DNA from: Phialophora verrucosa
Taxonomy: Eukaryota > Ascomycota > Eurotiomycetes > Chaetothyriales > Herpotrichiellaceae
Direction: 5' to 3'
NCBI GenBank assembly: GCA_002099365.1
Contig: MSED01000003.1
Span: forward strand, 2,666,001 to 2,730,000
Length of the DNA stretch: 64,000 nt
The position numbers and the translations under genes are program-made. Of the stretch, positions 32,676 through 43,132 are shown piece by piece. How positions within the stretch are numbered: position 1 is the first letter of the stretch; the number at the start of each line of letters is the position of its first letter. The notes under the pieces were generated by a model, which saw only the letters and a program-made list of their open reading frames with translations, was not told where the DNA came from and made no database searches.

Positions 32676-33797
32676 TCATGCAACCTCTCCCAGAATACTC
32701 CCGCCCAGCAGAGGCGCACCTCTCGACGCCCTCAGTTCGTTGCTCCTCATGATGATATCCTTGTCAAACACCCACCACCACGACTTGAACACCTTCTCGC
32801 CGACTTCCCAGTTGTGGGCCGAGTACGGATCGTCACCAGAGATCCGAACGCCTTCCGCGCTGTCTTCAACGTCGTACACGAAATCCAGCAGTGCCATGGG
32901 CGACGCGGCGTTCGGAGGTCGAAACTCAGGCGGCTGCATTAGAACCTTGATCATCCGGTCTCGCGTCGACGGCCAGGGGAGCAGGTCGATGATCGGATGA
33001 TGCGGGACGGTCAGTTGAAGCAGGCTAGGTCGTAAGTTCACCGGTAAATGATTGAACTCGGTCATTGCGATAGCCGAGTTCGCAAACGGAGACTGTGCAG
33101 TGAGCGACCAGACGGTCTCGTGAATATTCAACCGCTTGGCAACAGCCATGAAGCCCCGGAGCAAGGTGAGCTCGGTCATCTCCAGATATGCTTCGTCGGG
33201 AAAGGAATATGTCATGTCCTCAGGTGCAAGAGCCGGTGGCTGCGATGGAGCCTGCCACGCTTCCGGGCTCTTCGCCAATGCGGGAGGTGTCAAAGACCAA
33301 GACTCGCTCTCGCCCGAAGACGAATGCCTTGAACTGGACAGCGGGGTGCTTGGTAGCGAGGGTAGCAAGATCGAAGTGTCCCATAACGATTGGTCGTCAG
33401 GGAGTATGTTACCGAATAGATCTCCAGGAGAGATGACCGCTGGAGTTGCCAGACTGAGATCAGTCGGCAAGACTGGGTCATTGTCAAAAGTGTAAAGGTG
33501 GGCTGCAGCGAACGGGCACTGCGGCTGCTGGCTATTGCTGGCTGCTCCGTCATCCAGGTCCTGTGATGCGCGTTGGTCGCTGACACTGTTGGACTGCGGC
33601 GACGCTTGCTGCTGGTCAGTATCCTGGACCGCCCCAGCCACCACCGCTTTGGCTTCAAGTTTGCGAATGTGCTCCTTTCGCTTTTGTCGGTACCGCCGTT
33701 GCGCAAGCACATTGAGTACTCGCTTCCTCTCCGCCGCGTCCTTGCCTGGCTCCGGGATTGCCAGTGGCACCGCCTTTACTTGACCCTTGACTGGCAT
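32676..33797 (-). CDS. bZIP transcription factor with DUF3425-type C-terminus
   Basis: A single-exon 373-aa protein; the start is the first in-frame ATG (33797). The basic region at residues 24-45 (RKRVLNVLAQRRYRQKRKEH) carries the NxxAQxxYR form typical of fungal bZIP factors, and is followed by a very short leucine-zipper-like helix. A Ser/Gln/Pro-rich middle comes next, then a C-terminal domain beginning near residue 210 (YLEMTELTLLRGFMAVAKRLN) with HPIIDLLPWPSTRDRM and WEVGEKVFKSWWWVFDKDI, which is the DUF3425 signature of fungal AP-1-like factors. It should be a nuclear regulator; targets are unknown. Its neighbour upstream on the same strand is an alpha/beta hydrolase. Confidence 0.9.
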   Translation of the reverse strand: MPVKGQVKAVPLAIPEPGKDAAERKRVLNVLAQRRYRQKRKEHIRKLEAKAVVAGAVQDTDQQQASPQSNSVSDQRASQDLDDGAASNSQQPQCPFAAAHLYTFDNDPVLPTDLSLATPAVISPGDLFGNILPDDQSLWDTSILLPSLPSTPLSSSRHSSSGESESWSLTPPALAKSPEAWQAPSQPPALAPEDMTYSFPDEAYLEMTELTLLRGFMAVAKRLNIHETVWSLTAQSPFANSAIAMTEFNHLPVNLRPSLLQLTVPHHPIIDLLPWPSTRDRMIKVLMQPPEFRPPNAASPMALLDFVYDVEDSAEGVRISGDDPYSAHNWEVGEKVFKSWWWVFDKDIIMRSNELRASRGAPLLGGSILGEVA

Positions 33798-34232
33798 AGC
33801 GTCGAGTGAAGAACCGACGTAAAGAGGAAATAGCCACAAGAGACAGAGTGTCCAAATGTGGGAACCGTGTAGATTGGCACGGTGGATTGGAGTGACAATA
33901 GATAGACCGAGTCTTCAGTCTTCACCAGGAAAGTTGAGACGCTTTGAAAGCGGAAGAGGGATGATGGGACAAGTGGCTGGATGAGCCTTTGGTCTTATTA
34001 CTGTCTCGTCGGCTGCCTGGGAGCTGGCTTTCGTACCGTGTGTCTTCCTGCTCGAAAATTTACCATTGCGACACGGCTGCAAAGCGCGCAACTGCCTGAA
34101 CCTCAGCCTCGAATTTGTTATGAGCGTGACCCAGCATAACGTTATGGTTGCGTGGTGGAGAATTGAAGATGCAGCAGATGTACCATCCGATAGGTGGAAC
34201 AATTCTCGCCTAGAACCCCCCCCTCACGCCCT
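33798..34232. other. intergenic region upstream of the bZIP gene
   Basis: About 435 bp holding the bZIP promoter and the 3' end of the hydrolase gene. No coding sequence was recognised. Confidence 0.5.
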
Positions 34233-35210
34233 TTACTTTCCGAATACGAAGGCGAGGATATCCTCCAGCACCTTGTCCGCGTGGGTGAGGTACATTCCAT
34301 GCGCCGCCTTCTCGTAGATCTTGACTTGAGCTTGCTTCGCAAGTTTCTGGATGAGATGAGCAGTGGCTTCAGCGGGATTGCCTGCGGAGCATTTTGTCAG
34401 ATCCAAGACACACCGCCCTGCACGAAGGTATGACTTACTTTGGTCGTTGTCGCCGTGGATGACGAGTAGCTTGACATGCTCCCCGTCGATCTTTTTCAGG
34501 TCTTCTGTAAAGTCTCTGTTCGTGATGATTTGGACGCATCTCTCGAGGGCGAGAGCGTCGGCTTGTGCAACGATGCCTTCGAACTTCTGCAACACCGTCT
34601 CCGGGACTTCGATGCCGATGTCGAACGGAATCCCAAACACGCCGGGAAGCGCAGTTCTGGTAAAGCCCGTTCGATCTTGTCGGAACCCGGTCAAGATCAT
34701 ATCCCACAGCGCTCGAGATGGCGCCGTAGGGTTTGCCTCAGTGGCCAGCGGAAACGGCAGGGATGGACCCAGCCATATGAATCCGCCGCATTGCTTCCGA
34801 AGGTCTTCTGGCATATTGAGGTAGGACAGGAGCGTTTCGCCGCATCCCATGCTGCTGGCAACGAAGAAGAACCTCCCCGGCTTGGCAGTTTCGATGACCT
34901 CAATGCTGTCCTGGGAAAAGGTGTCGTATGTGACGTCCTTGCTGCCGCTGGTGTTCCAGTCGCTTTTCCCAAAGCCGCGTCGGTCAGGTGCAATACATCG
35001 GATGCCGTAAGTTTCGCAGAGTTGTAGCATCAAATGTTCGTACATCTGATGAGACATTGGCCATCCATGGATAAACACCAACGCAATGTCACTCTTGCTC
35101 TGGTCTTGGGCCGGATTGTCAGCGGGCTGGAATCGTGGCGGATTCGCTGCTGGTTTATAGTCGACGTAGTGGAGCAGAGTGCCATCGAGGCTGGAGCGGA
35201 TGAACGGCAT
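34233..35210 (-). CDS. alpha/beta hydrolase (haloperoxidase/esterase-like)
   Basis: Two exons, complement of 34233..34381 and 34439..35210, giving 306 aa. The fold is clear: oxyanion segment FIHGWPMSHQMY, then CIAPDRRGFGKSDW, the nucleophile elbow ASSMG with Ser120, an acid in VIHGDNDQ, and the catalytic His in KAAHGMYLTH near the C-terminus. The layout matches non-heme haloperoxidase-like and epoxide-hydrolase-like esterases without a large cap insertion. The intron (57 nt, gtaagt..gcag) leaves the frame open if retained, so a 325-aa form is possible. I prefer the spliced form because it restores HGDNDQSNPAEAT, the usual spacing. No signal peptide; the substrate is unknown. Confidence 0.88.
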   Translation of the reverse strand: MPFIRSSLDGTLLHYVDYKPAANPPRFQPADNPAQDQSKSDIALVFIHGWPMSHQMYEHLMLQLCETYGIRCIAPDRRGFGKSDWNTSGSKDVTYDTFSQDSIEVIETAKPGRFFFVASSMGCGETLLSYLNMPEDLRKQCGGFIWLGPSLPFPLATEANPTAPSRALWDMILTGFRQDRTGFTRTALPGVFGIPFDIGIEVPETVLQKFEGIVAQADALALERCVQIITNRDFTEDLKKIDGEHVKLLVIHGDNDQSKSYLRAGRCVLDLTKCSAGNPAEATAHLIQKLAKQAQVKIYEKAAHGMYLTHADKVLEDILAFVFGK

Positions 35211-35462
35211 TCTTCTGCAGGTCGAACACTAATTGTGAGAATACTGGATCGATGAACTTGAGGGTGTATGGAAGACGAGTGACGGGGTGGCAGCTCCAAG
35301 CGTATTTGTATACTTGCCTGCAGAATGGCGATTCAGCATGTGTGGAGACATAACGAAATTCTTGCAGACCAACAGGGACACTTTCAGACTCAGGTCGTAA
35401 GGCACAATTCATCATTATGCATTCAGAGGGTATATCGTAAGGCTATGCCGGATGCGAATGCA

Positions 35463-37943
35463 CTAGCCAGCATCATCACTTTGCCTGCTCACAGTCCCTT
35501 GCCTGGTCGGCGTTGGTGTAGGGCTCCCATCACGATCGAGCCCACGTATCGTAGAGCCCACGCTACCCATCGGCCTAACCCTGCTCCCAACGAACCCTTT
35601 GCGGTTTCTGCCAGTACGGCCCCGGCCCAGCCAGTTCAGCTTAAGCTGCTTGTTGAGCTCCTCCATCTTGGCTTGAGCGTCGTCTCCCGATTGAATTGAG
35701 CATAACACGGACAGGCACTGCAGCATTCGCCCCACCGTCTCGGTGACATGGGAGGACGAACTGTCGCTAGGTCTCGCTGCGGGTGGCGAGCTGAACGACT
35801 GGAAAGCCACGTCCTGGGCAGGATTGCTCACCACTGAAAGATTCGACGTTGCCCGAGACCTCCCGCCCGAAGTCATGCTACCAAGCAACGTGCTACTCTG
35901 TGAATTAAAGCTCCCGTATTCAATGCCTTGCGCGGTGCCCGGTCGGTCGCTCCCTCCACTGTTGCCGCGATTCCTGTTCCCGCCGTCATATTGCGTGAGT
36001 GAGGCATTGATACTGTCGAGGCTGAGTCGGGAGAATGTCGATTTCAAAACCTCGTATCTTGGTAAGATGAGGTTGTCTCGATAGCTAATAAGGAGTATAC
36101 GTCTGACCTCCAGCTCTTCTCCTGCAGCAACCACAAAGTCAATGCCTTCGCCGGTTGAAGGAGACGAAGAGAGTTTGCTGCCGCTGTCGTGGCTGGGTAG
36201 AGCGCCCCAGAACTCAGCAGCCATCATGGGACCCGTCAAAATAGTGCCTCTTCCTTTGAATTCTTGATCGAGCGGAAGGAACACGGCCTGCATGAAAGGC
36301 AGGACCTTGCCGAAGACATCCATCCACGTCGCCACGAGACGCGGTACGAGGCTGTTGTCGCTGACGCCCCGTAATGTGTGATTGAGGCTGAGAAAGCCAG
36401 TCTTCAACAAGTCCTCCAGGTCTCCGATGACAATGCTCGGATCCTTCTTTTGTACGCATCTCTGAACATGAATCGTCACAAGCTTGTTAAGGTCTTCTAC
36501 GGCAATTCGAACGTCCTCGCCTTCAAAGGCCACTAAGATCTTGGCTCTGAGTAGATCCCAGGCATCATCGGCCGACATGTTCGACAGGCCGAAGTTCGCG
36601 CCGGCTTCTTTTACTTCGCTATAGGTGTTGAAATTGCTGACCGATTGATTCGTGAAGCTCGTCCCCAAAGAGGGCCATTCGGAAGTATCGCTTTCTCCAC
36701 GGCTGTATACGGGCTCGAGATTAGCAAAGGCTGCTTGTTGAGCAGCCTTCTCTTCCTTCTTCTTCTCCCGAAGGGCACGACCTCCATGACGAAGGTCCAG
36801 ACCAGAAACCGATTTCGCAAAGTTGGAAGTCGGGTTAGGTGAAGGAGGGGCAAAAGAATATAGTGACTGGGGGTTGTTGATGTCCACGGGCCTCGAATTT
36901 GAGCTCGCCGACGATAAAGGAAGAGCATAAGTGTCGTCTTTGTCCTTCAGTTTCAGCTTTTGACGAAGACCGTGATGCTTGTGTTTGTCCTTCTGTTCCT
37001 TCTGTTCAAGCATAGGTACAATGGTAGATGACGACGGATTGGCAAGCTGATACAGCGAAGAGCTGTTTGAGGACAGTGACTCGGCCAGGCTCGCAGTTGA
37101 TGCGTTCATCACCTTGGACAAGTGGCTCGGTGCTAGTCGATTGGGTGAGGGGAGTGGCTTCTCCTTCGGCTCCTTGTCCTTGTCCCTTGAAAGGACCATA
37201 TGCTTCGGCCGGAATCTCTTCAAGCCCTTCTTTGACTTTTCCTCTTCCACTAACGATGTCGTACTAGATGATGCGAAGTTCTTGGGAAAGACCACGCTGG
37301 CTGCGGTCGCCGCCGCATTGGTGCCTATCAACCCATTGCGATATTGTTGTTCCGGTGCCGGCGCAGGAGACTGACCTTCGTGAGACCCGGCCGACCCTCT
37401 ACTATTGCGTCGGCCTTCCTGCTGATTCTGCTCTTGCGGGAAAGGGACTGTCTGCGACCTCTTGCGCGAATGGTTCGTGGCGTTGAGATGTTGCATAGCG
37501 GCCTGAGCGGCGATCTGGGAGGGATTGAGGGCCGGCATGCCGGGTTGGTCATGGAGCTGGGACTGGCTTGCGAGTGAGGCGGAGGGCATAGAGGGTTCGA
37601 AGTAGCCTTGCGAATGCTGTCGAGGACGGTGCTTCTGTAAATGTTCTGGAGGGGGCCCAAGGCTCTGCTTTGCAGCGCCATCTCGGGGCATATACTGTGC
37701 CGACGGCCGAGTATGAGACGCCAGCGAAGCGTTGCTGGCATTGGTATGCGACACGAACGTGGGTAGTTGTTGATTGTACGGAGACCGCTTGACGACGGAT
37801 AGACTCGACGAGGCAGAAGTGTCACTACCACTCGAGCCTGGTCGATTGCTCTGCTTCGAGCCTGCGCGTGACGGGTTCGGCGACACTGAAGAAGTAGGAG
37901 GCACTGGCGACCGTGCGATTCGCCGTTGCGGAAGAGGCTCCAT
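35463..37943 (-). CDS. HbrB-like TORC2 subunit (Bit61/PRR5 family)
   Basis: A single-exon 826-aa protein from the ATG at 37943. The first ~450 residues are Ser/Pro/Asn/Gln-rich and probably disordered, with a basic patch KKGLKRFRPKHM. The HbrB domain spans about 455-650, starting SADDAWDLLRAKILVAFEGE, with LEDLLKTGFLSLNHTLRG, VFGKVLPFMQAVFLPLDQEF and RRILLISYRDNLILPRYE, the conserved core of fungal Bit61/HbrB and animal PRR5 (Protor). A Ser-rich tail follows, then a short helical segment near VGRMLQCLSVLCSIQSGDD. It should bind the TORC2 kinase complex at the plasma membrane, where it affects polarised growth and cell-wall stress responses. It is divergent from GON7. Confidence 0.9.
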   Translation of the reverse strand: MEPLPQRRIARSPVPPTSSVSPNPSRAGSKQSNRPGSSGSDTSASSSLSVVKRSPYNQQLPTFVSHTNASNASLASHTRPSAQYMPRDGAAKQSLGPPPEHLQKHRPRQHSQGYFEPSMPSASLASQSQLHDQPGMPALNPSQIAAQAAMQHLNATNHSRKRSQTVPFPQEQNQQEGRRNSRGSAGSHEGQSPAPAPEQQYRNGLIGTNAAATAASVVFPKNFASSSTTSLVEEEKSKKGLKRFRPKHMVLSRDKDKEPKEKPLPSPNRLAPSHLSKVMNASTASLAESLSSNSSSLYQLANPSSSTIVPMLEQKEQKDKHKHHGLRQKLKLKDKDDTYALPLSSASSNSRPVDINNPQSLYSFAPPSPNPTSNFAKSVSGLDLRHGGRALREKKKEEKAAQQAAFANLEPVYSRGESDTSEWPSLGTSFTNQSVSNFNTYSEVKEAGANFGLSNMSADDAWDLLRAKILVAFEGEDVRIAVEDLNKLVTIHVQRCVQKKDPSIVIGDLEDLLKTGFLSLNHTLRGVSDNSLVPRLVATWMDVFGKVLPFMQAVFLPLDQEFKGRGTILTGPMMAAEFWGALPSHDSGSKLSSSPSTGEGIDFVVAAGEELEVRRILLISYRDNLILPRYEVLKSTFSRLSLDSINASLTQYDGGNRNRGNSGGSDRPGTAQGIEYGSFNSQSSTLLGSMTSGGRSRATSNLSVVSNPAQDVAFQSFSSPPAARPSDSSSSHVTETVGRMLQCLSVLCSIQSGDDAQAKMEELNKQLKLNWLGRGRTGRNRKGFVGSRVRPMGSVGSTIRGLDRDGSPTPTPTRQGTVSRQSDDAG

Positions 37944-38263
37944 GGTTGAAAGCGTGGGCGAAGGATGCTGCCGTTGCTATGTCGTGGGAGGGGCGTGTCA
38001 CCGGACCTGTTGCATAACGGGCATTTGAGTTGGGTTGGGTCTAGGCCGCATGTCTCTGTCGACCGGCGTGCTAAAGACGTGTGAAGATGCGGTTTGAAGA
38101 AGCGAGCGATCTTGGATCGCAGGTGGAAGTGAGTGGGTGAGTGTTGGTCTCGAGGTCGGAGATGCACTTCCTGCCTGCATCCCCGCCGTCGTCCCTTGAT
38201 TCCCGTTTCACCATCAGCTTCAATTTCTCCCGCCCGCGCTCGATCTCACGAAGCTACGCAAAC
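37944..38263. promoter_or_regulatory. divergent HbrB/GON7 promoter region
   Basis: About 320 bp between opposing start codons, so both promoters and leaders lie here. The GON7 frame is open upstream to an earlier ATG at 38162, which would add 34 residues. The ATG at 38264 fits the family better. Confidence 0.45.
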
Positions 38264-38593
38264 ATGACTGACACGAACGAAAGTCCGTCCGCCAATCTCA
38301 GCGCTACGTACGACTCGCCGTCAGGGCACAGAGATTTCACATACACAGTCTCTACCCCACAGGTCAAAAGCGGTGGTTCCATGGACATAAAAGCCAAGAC
38401 CACATATATTTCCGAGCTGCGGGCGTCTACCAGGAGTCTACAAGAAGACATCAACAAGTTTTTGACGGAGAAGATGGAGGAAGACAAGAAGGCCGCTGCA
38501 CAGGACGGTCCGCACGGCGCCTCCAAGCAAAAGTCGAAGGATGAGTTAGAGGAAGAGAATTACGGCGAAGAGAACGCAGAGGACGATACATGA
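38264..38593 (+). CDS. GON7: EKC/KEOPS complex subunit Gon7
   Basis: A single-exon 109-aa protein. The pattern fits fungal Gon7: LSATYDSPSG near residue 12, FTYTVSTP, then a helix with YISELRASTRSLQEDINKFL and KMEEDKKAA, ending in an acidic tail (EEENYGEENAEDD). Gon7 is the small, partly disordered subunit of the KEOPS complex, which makes the t6A modification at position 37 of ANN-decoding tRNAs; it contacts Pcc1. The identity rests on this remembered family pattern, because the protein is short and poorly conserved. The stop lies only 51 bp from that of the convergent VPS39 gene. Confidence 0.75.
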   Translation: MTDTNESPSANLSATYDSPSGHRDFTYTVSTPQVKSGGSMDIKAKTTYISELRASTRSLQEDINKFLTEKMEEDKKAAAQDGPHGASKQKSKDELEEENYGEENAEDDT

Positions 38594-38644
38594 CAAGTTC
38601 ATGCTAGGACATGGGTATCATAAAAGTTAGTGGACGTGTGGCCT

Positions 38645-41600
38645 TCAGACCACCTTCGCGGCCAACTCGCTCTGCTTGCGTACGGCACAACCGAGGTGGA
38701 CAACAGAATTGCTGGCAGATGTGTCAGTAACAGGTGGGCGACGTGACGGGACAAGGCGGACTCACTCTGGAAACACGCTGATGACACTGCCACCAAGTCG
38801 CTTGTAGCAAACACCGCACACACGATCTTCATCGATGCGCACTTTCCTCCCTCGGCCACCCGACTGCACACCTTCGCCCAGCAGGAGAGCAGCTTGTACT
38901 CGCACGGCATCGACCTTCCTCAATCCAGAGACAACCATAGACTCGTTCATGATGCTGTTGGCATTGCGGATTCGTCCACGGAAGTAGGCCTCGAACTCTT
39001 TCACCAGCAGATCTTCTGGTATCAGCTCCAGAGTTGAATTTGCCGGCAGTCTCGGTCCGTGGCGGGCCATCAGCTCAATGGCTGGGCCGAACAATGCCTT
39101 CTCACCCTTCGGAGGATTAAGATACAAGTTGAGAAGGATATGGTAGATAGATGGTTCCTCATCTGTCGGATCAGTAGTGGATGACTTGCGCCGAGCAGAA
39201 GCCCTGCCCGCTCCCTTGCCAGTCTCCTCCAAATGAGTCTGGTTACAGTATTCCTCCGCCTTCGCCGGATCACGAAGCTTGAACACATAGATTTCCAGAG
39301 CTTGTTTGTGATTTCCCATCTGGCTGAAGACAATCGCTCTGGCTTCATAGAAGGTGGGATCATCCCGAGGCAACAGTCCCAAGGTCTTTGCCGGAGAATA
39401 CTGGTCTGATGTTCTCAGTAAGGTCAAGAACTTGTCCAGATGCTCAGCCCGATTTGGGAGTGATGGATCTTTCAAGTCCTCGAGGTATAACATGACAAGC
39501 CGCTGATGCAGTTCCGGTGTCTGATCATCCAATTCGTCCACCGCATGTTCCAGATACCGTAGGGCGAGTTCTTTGCTAATCGTCTCAAGAAATACAAGAA
39601 CTTTCTCGCGCGGAAGTGATTCGGCGTTCTCTGTGTCGGCCAGAAACAACTCCATAGCCATCTCTGGCTCCGTCTCCAGAGGCCATCTGGCAAACTCCAA
39701 AATCATGTCAATCAGATCTGGCCCAAGATTTTGAAGGTAAGCGACCGTCCTAGCTGGACCACGCAGCTGAGGGTCAACTTCCTCTGTCTTTTCAGCTTGA
39801 CCAAACTTTTGAAGTCTTTCCAATGCTTGCCGGTGGAGTCGCTTTCCATAAAGAAATTCGATCAAGTCGTTGTACCGACCTGTCTCCTCAAGTTTGGTCA
39901 TCACCACCTCAGGGTCGCAGAAGTTGGAGATGCGGAAGAGTGAACCGGCAAGCGAGGGTGTCGCATACATGTGTGCTCGGAACAGCGTTGTATCAACAAC
40001 TTTGGCTACCTCTAACAGCTTGTCTGCCAGGTCCACATCGTCCAACGAAGACAATCCAAGCAAGTACTGGGTGACCTGTCGGATGTCCTCGGACTGTGCT
40101 GCGCTTTGAACCTCGGACAGGCTGCGGACCGTTTGATCGGGGTTAAAAAACCGTTGCAGGCGGCGCCGCACATCGGCAAGGAAAGATTGAAGCTCTCGAA
40201 CAGCCGTCTTGAGTTCCTTCTCGGAAAGCCCTTCGTTTCCAGTATTTTCTGCAGTCTTCGCGCTACGAACACTTGCCGTGTCAGCGTCGGAAGCAGCTGT
40301 CTTGGTCTTTTTGACGGGGCTGGGAACACTGTCGGACTTCTTCGGCGTTTTTCGAGGACTCTCCTCAACCTTGGTTGTCTCTTCTGTCTCAGGAGTGGTG
40401 CTCGCCCCGTCCTTTGCTAGGTCACCTGCAATGACGTGGGGGTACAGCTTGATTACACGTTCAGGCGGCGCAGAAACTTCCCCGAAGAGGTCCAGGGCGT
40501 CTCGGAACCTTTTCTCGTCGAAGAGTTGCTGGGCCTTCTGCATCTTGATCTCCCGGAGTCTACCATCTTTGTTGTTGATCAGGGTTTCCTCGATCATATT
40601 CAGGAGACTGATGGCCTCATCGAGTTGGCTGCCTTCAATCAATGCATCAATTTGGGCATCGTAGTTGAGTCCCTGCATCCGCCAAATAATCCGCTCACTG
40701 GCAACTAAGAAGCCTTTGCCTTGATGCGCAAGACTGATGTTCGGATTTGGGACCTGTAACAGCACCGCGCCTGGGAGATCAATCGACTGAAGTAGAGTGA
40801 GTGTCTGGGGATTGCGCACTTCCAGCACACCCTTGCTGGCTTCCTGCAAAGCCAATAAGTAAGGGTATGAGTATCCGATCGCTGAAGGAGGTACGCGCCA
40901 TGGTATCTGTCGTCGTCCGATTGGATCCCCATTCCGGTCAATGAAATGCGTGTTGATGTCCTTGGCAAGGAGCATCTCGTTCTCTCCCAGCCCGGTTGCC
41001 AGGGGAGTTGGCACCATTGAGCCCATGCCAATATAGCTCATTGTCCCTCCTAACCTACTAGTTTCTTGACCGGGTGTCCCTCCAATGCTTCCAGGCCCTA
41101 TAATGTCCTTCACCTCCTGGGAATCGATGTCCACAACGACATAGTTCGCAGTCAAACCAACCACGATCTTCGTACCCGTTGCCCAAGTAAGGGATTTGAT
41201 ACTGTGTGACAGAGCGATCTCCACGGCATCGCCCTCGAGCTCTCCCTCATGCCATGTCCATAGTAGCAACCTCCTCTTGACGGCCACAGCTAGCCGACTG
41301 ACAAGGGTGGGGACACCGGTCGAGCCGTCCTTCACGATATTACTCGTTGCTGCAAACGTGCTTGCACCTTTAGACCTCGTGAGTTGCTCGTTGAGTTCAT
41401 AAGTACCCAGATCGTGGATGGACACGAGACCGTTGCTCAGTGATATGAGGATATTCGCTTCGCGGAAGACAGCCAACTGCTCGATCTTGTATTTGGCAAA
41501 CTTTTCATACTCTCTCAGTAGTTCAGTTGGTTTCGGAGGAGCGGCAGGAGTGTTTGTGGCAGAGACGCTCTCTGCATCTTGGTCCGAGGGTTCATCAGGA

Positions 41601-41752
41601 GGGGAGGGTGGGCCTTTGATGCGGTATATGCGCAAAGCCCCAGTGTTGAGGCCGACAAGGAGCTGGTCGCTGTGAAAGAGGACGGACTCGATCTTTGACT
41701 TGTCCCGCTGCTTCAGCTCTACAATGGGCTGAGCAGTAAATGCCGAGAGCAT
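38645..41752 (-). CDS. VPS39: HOPS complex subunit Vps39/Vam6
   Basis: Two exons, complement of 38645..38711 and 38766..41752, giving 1017 aa. The N-terminal ~330 residues form a citron-homology (CNH) beta-propeller (FTAQPIVELKQRDKSKIESV at its start, then GTYELNEQLTRSKGAS and LLWTWHEGELE). An alpha-solenoid with clathrin-type repeats follows (YNDLIEFLYGKRLHRQALERL), with a charged Ser/Thr/Lys insert near 460-530. The C-terminus is a zinc-binding Vps39 domain, CGVCYKRLGGSVISVFPDNSVVHLGC, completed only by the small last exon. Without that splice the reading stops just before the second Cys pair. Vps39 binds the vacuolar Rab7 GTPase Ypt7 and supports tethering at the vacuole and mitochondrial contact sites. 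Confidence 0.93.
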
Positions 41753-42282
41753 TGGAATGTTACTCTCACGCCCGCTGCGCGACTGATCCCCACGCCGCGC
41801 ACATGGAGATTGGGACACTCGTAGACAGGGTGCGAGTTGGAACTTGCGAGCGTTGTCGCGGAGAACGCTTGCATCTGATTTGCGGATGGAGACTCTACGT
41901 CATGGGGCAGACACCCAGCCTTGCGATCAGAGTACGAGTCTGTTCTGGGCCAGTTGACCTGCACCAACTGCAGAATACAATTTCACTGCGTGTCTGTTGC
42001 TAATGCCCGGCTACGCAACTGATGGCCACGTCGTAGTTCAAACCTGAAGGCAGTGGCTGCACAGCCTCATTTGAACGTGTAGGGAAGAGATGGCGGAGCC
42101 TTCAGATCGAAGCCACTAGGTTGCATTGCGCTGCGAGTGCCAGATACCACCAACCCTCCCTTATTCTGTCCAACAGAACCACACTGTCAAAAGCCGAATG
42201 ATACAAGGAACCACAACCATATCCAAGCCATATCACAACCGCCACCCATCGTCAAAGTCAGTTTCCGGCTCTCAGTCGTCAG
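41753..42282. other. intergenic region upstream of VPS39
   Basis: About 530 bp containing the VPS39 promoter and the 3' flank of the small coiled-coil gene. No coding sequence was accepted. Confidence 0.5.
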
Positions 42283-42699
42283 TTATCGGCCAGAGGGCGA
42301 GTGCCCCTCGATGTTCGCTCCCGCGGCGTGCTCCTCATCGTCTTCCTCTGCAAGCCTCAAAGTCTCCTCAATCATGGCCATATCTGCATCGAGGTTTGCC
42401 ATGATGTCGTCCAAGTCCTCGAGTCCCTTCAATTCCTTCTTCGTCTTGTCCAGCAGTTTCTGAAGAGAATCATTCTCTTTCGCAAGACTTCTGGTCTCCT
42501 TTTTCAGGTCATCTTCCTGCTTCGAGAGAGCCTTCGCATTGGCGTGGATGTTCTTGGCTCGGGCCTGTAGCTCCGCGTCGATACTGGCGCCAACCGAGTT
42601 GAGTGAAGCCGTGAATGCATCTTTGGCCTCTTTTGTACGTTGTGTTGATGATGCCGCCGGCCTCTGTGGGTCCGAAGTTATTGAGGCAGCCGTAGACAT
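42283..42699 (-). CDS. small coiled-coil protein, BLOC-1 subunit-like
   Basis: A single-exon 138-aa protein from the ATG at 42699. After an Ala/Ser/Gln-rich start it is one long amphipathic helix from about residue 25 to 115 (SLNSVGASIDAELQARAKN, then SKQEDDLKKETRSLAKEN), with the segment LDADMAMIEETLRLAEEDDE near the C-terminus and a Gly/Ser tail. The helix plus the conserved-looking IEETLRL end resembles the BLOC1S1/Bls1-like group of fungal BLOC-1 subunits involved in endosomal sorting. That is a weak similarity from memory. A generic coiled-coil scaffold is the alternative. The ATG choice is firm because the upstream in-frame codon is not ATG. Confidence 0.6.
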   Translation of the reverse strand: MSTAASITSDPQRPAASSTQRTKEAKDAFTASLNSVGASIDAELQARAKNIHANAKALSKQEDDLKKETRSLAKENDSLQKLLDKTKKELKGLEDLDDIMANLDADMAMIEETLRLAEEDDEEHAAGANIEGHSPSGR

Positions 42700-43132
42700 A
42701 GTTCTGAGCAAGTGTGACCTGCTAGTCACTAGTGAAGCGGGATCCGGTCAAAACATCGTCCATGAAAGTGAGTAAATGGCATGACCTTGGATGACGGTAT
42801 TGCTGAGGACATTGGAAACGAGGACAAGCGAGTTGGAGAAACCAAGACGGACGGAAATGCATGGGGATAGGCTTGGCACGTCGAGCTTCAAGAACGCTGG
42901 CCATCACCACTACCCCTACGAGCGTAGAACTTGCTGTTCGGTTCAAGCATAGTCTATATAAACAGCCGCACGCTTTATCAATCATCAAACCCCCAACATC
43001 CTAGTTCTATCGCCGTAGCGGCTACTATGCATGTTGAGGAGCATTCGCACCGTCTGAGGCCTGTTGAATGCCTTTGGCGGAACACGATACCAAGGACGAT
43101 CAGCAACTCCAAAGTGACGGTCCGTCATGAAA
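42700..43132. other. intergenic region
   Basis: About 430 bp with the promoter of the coiled-coil gene and the 3' region of the MtnB gene. Nothing else was recognised. Confidence 0.5.
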
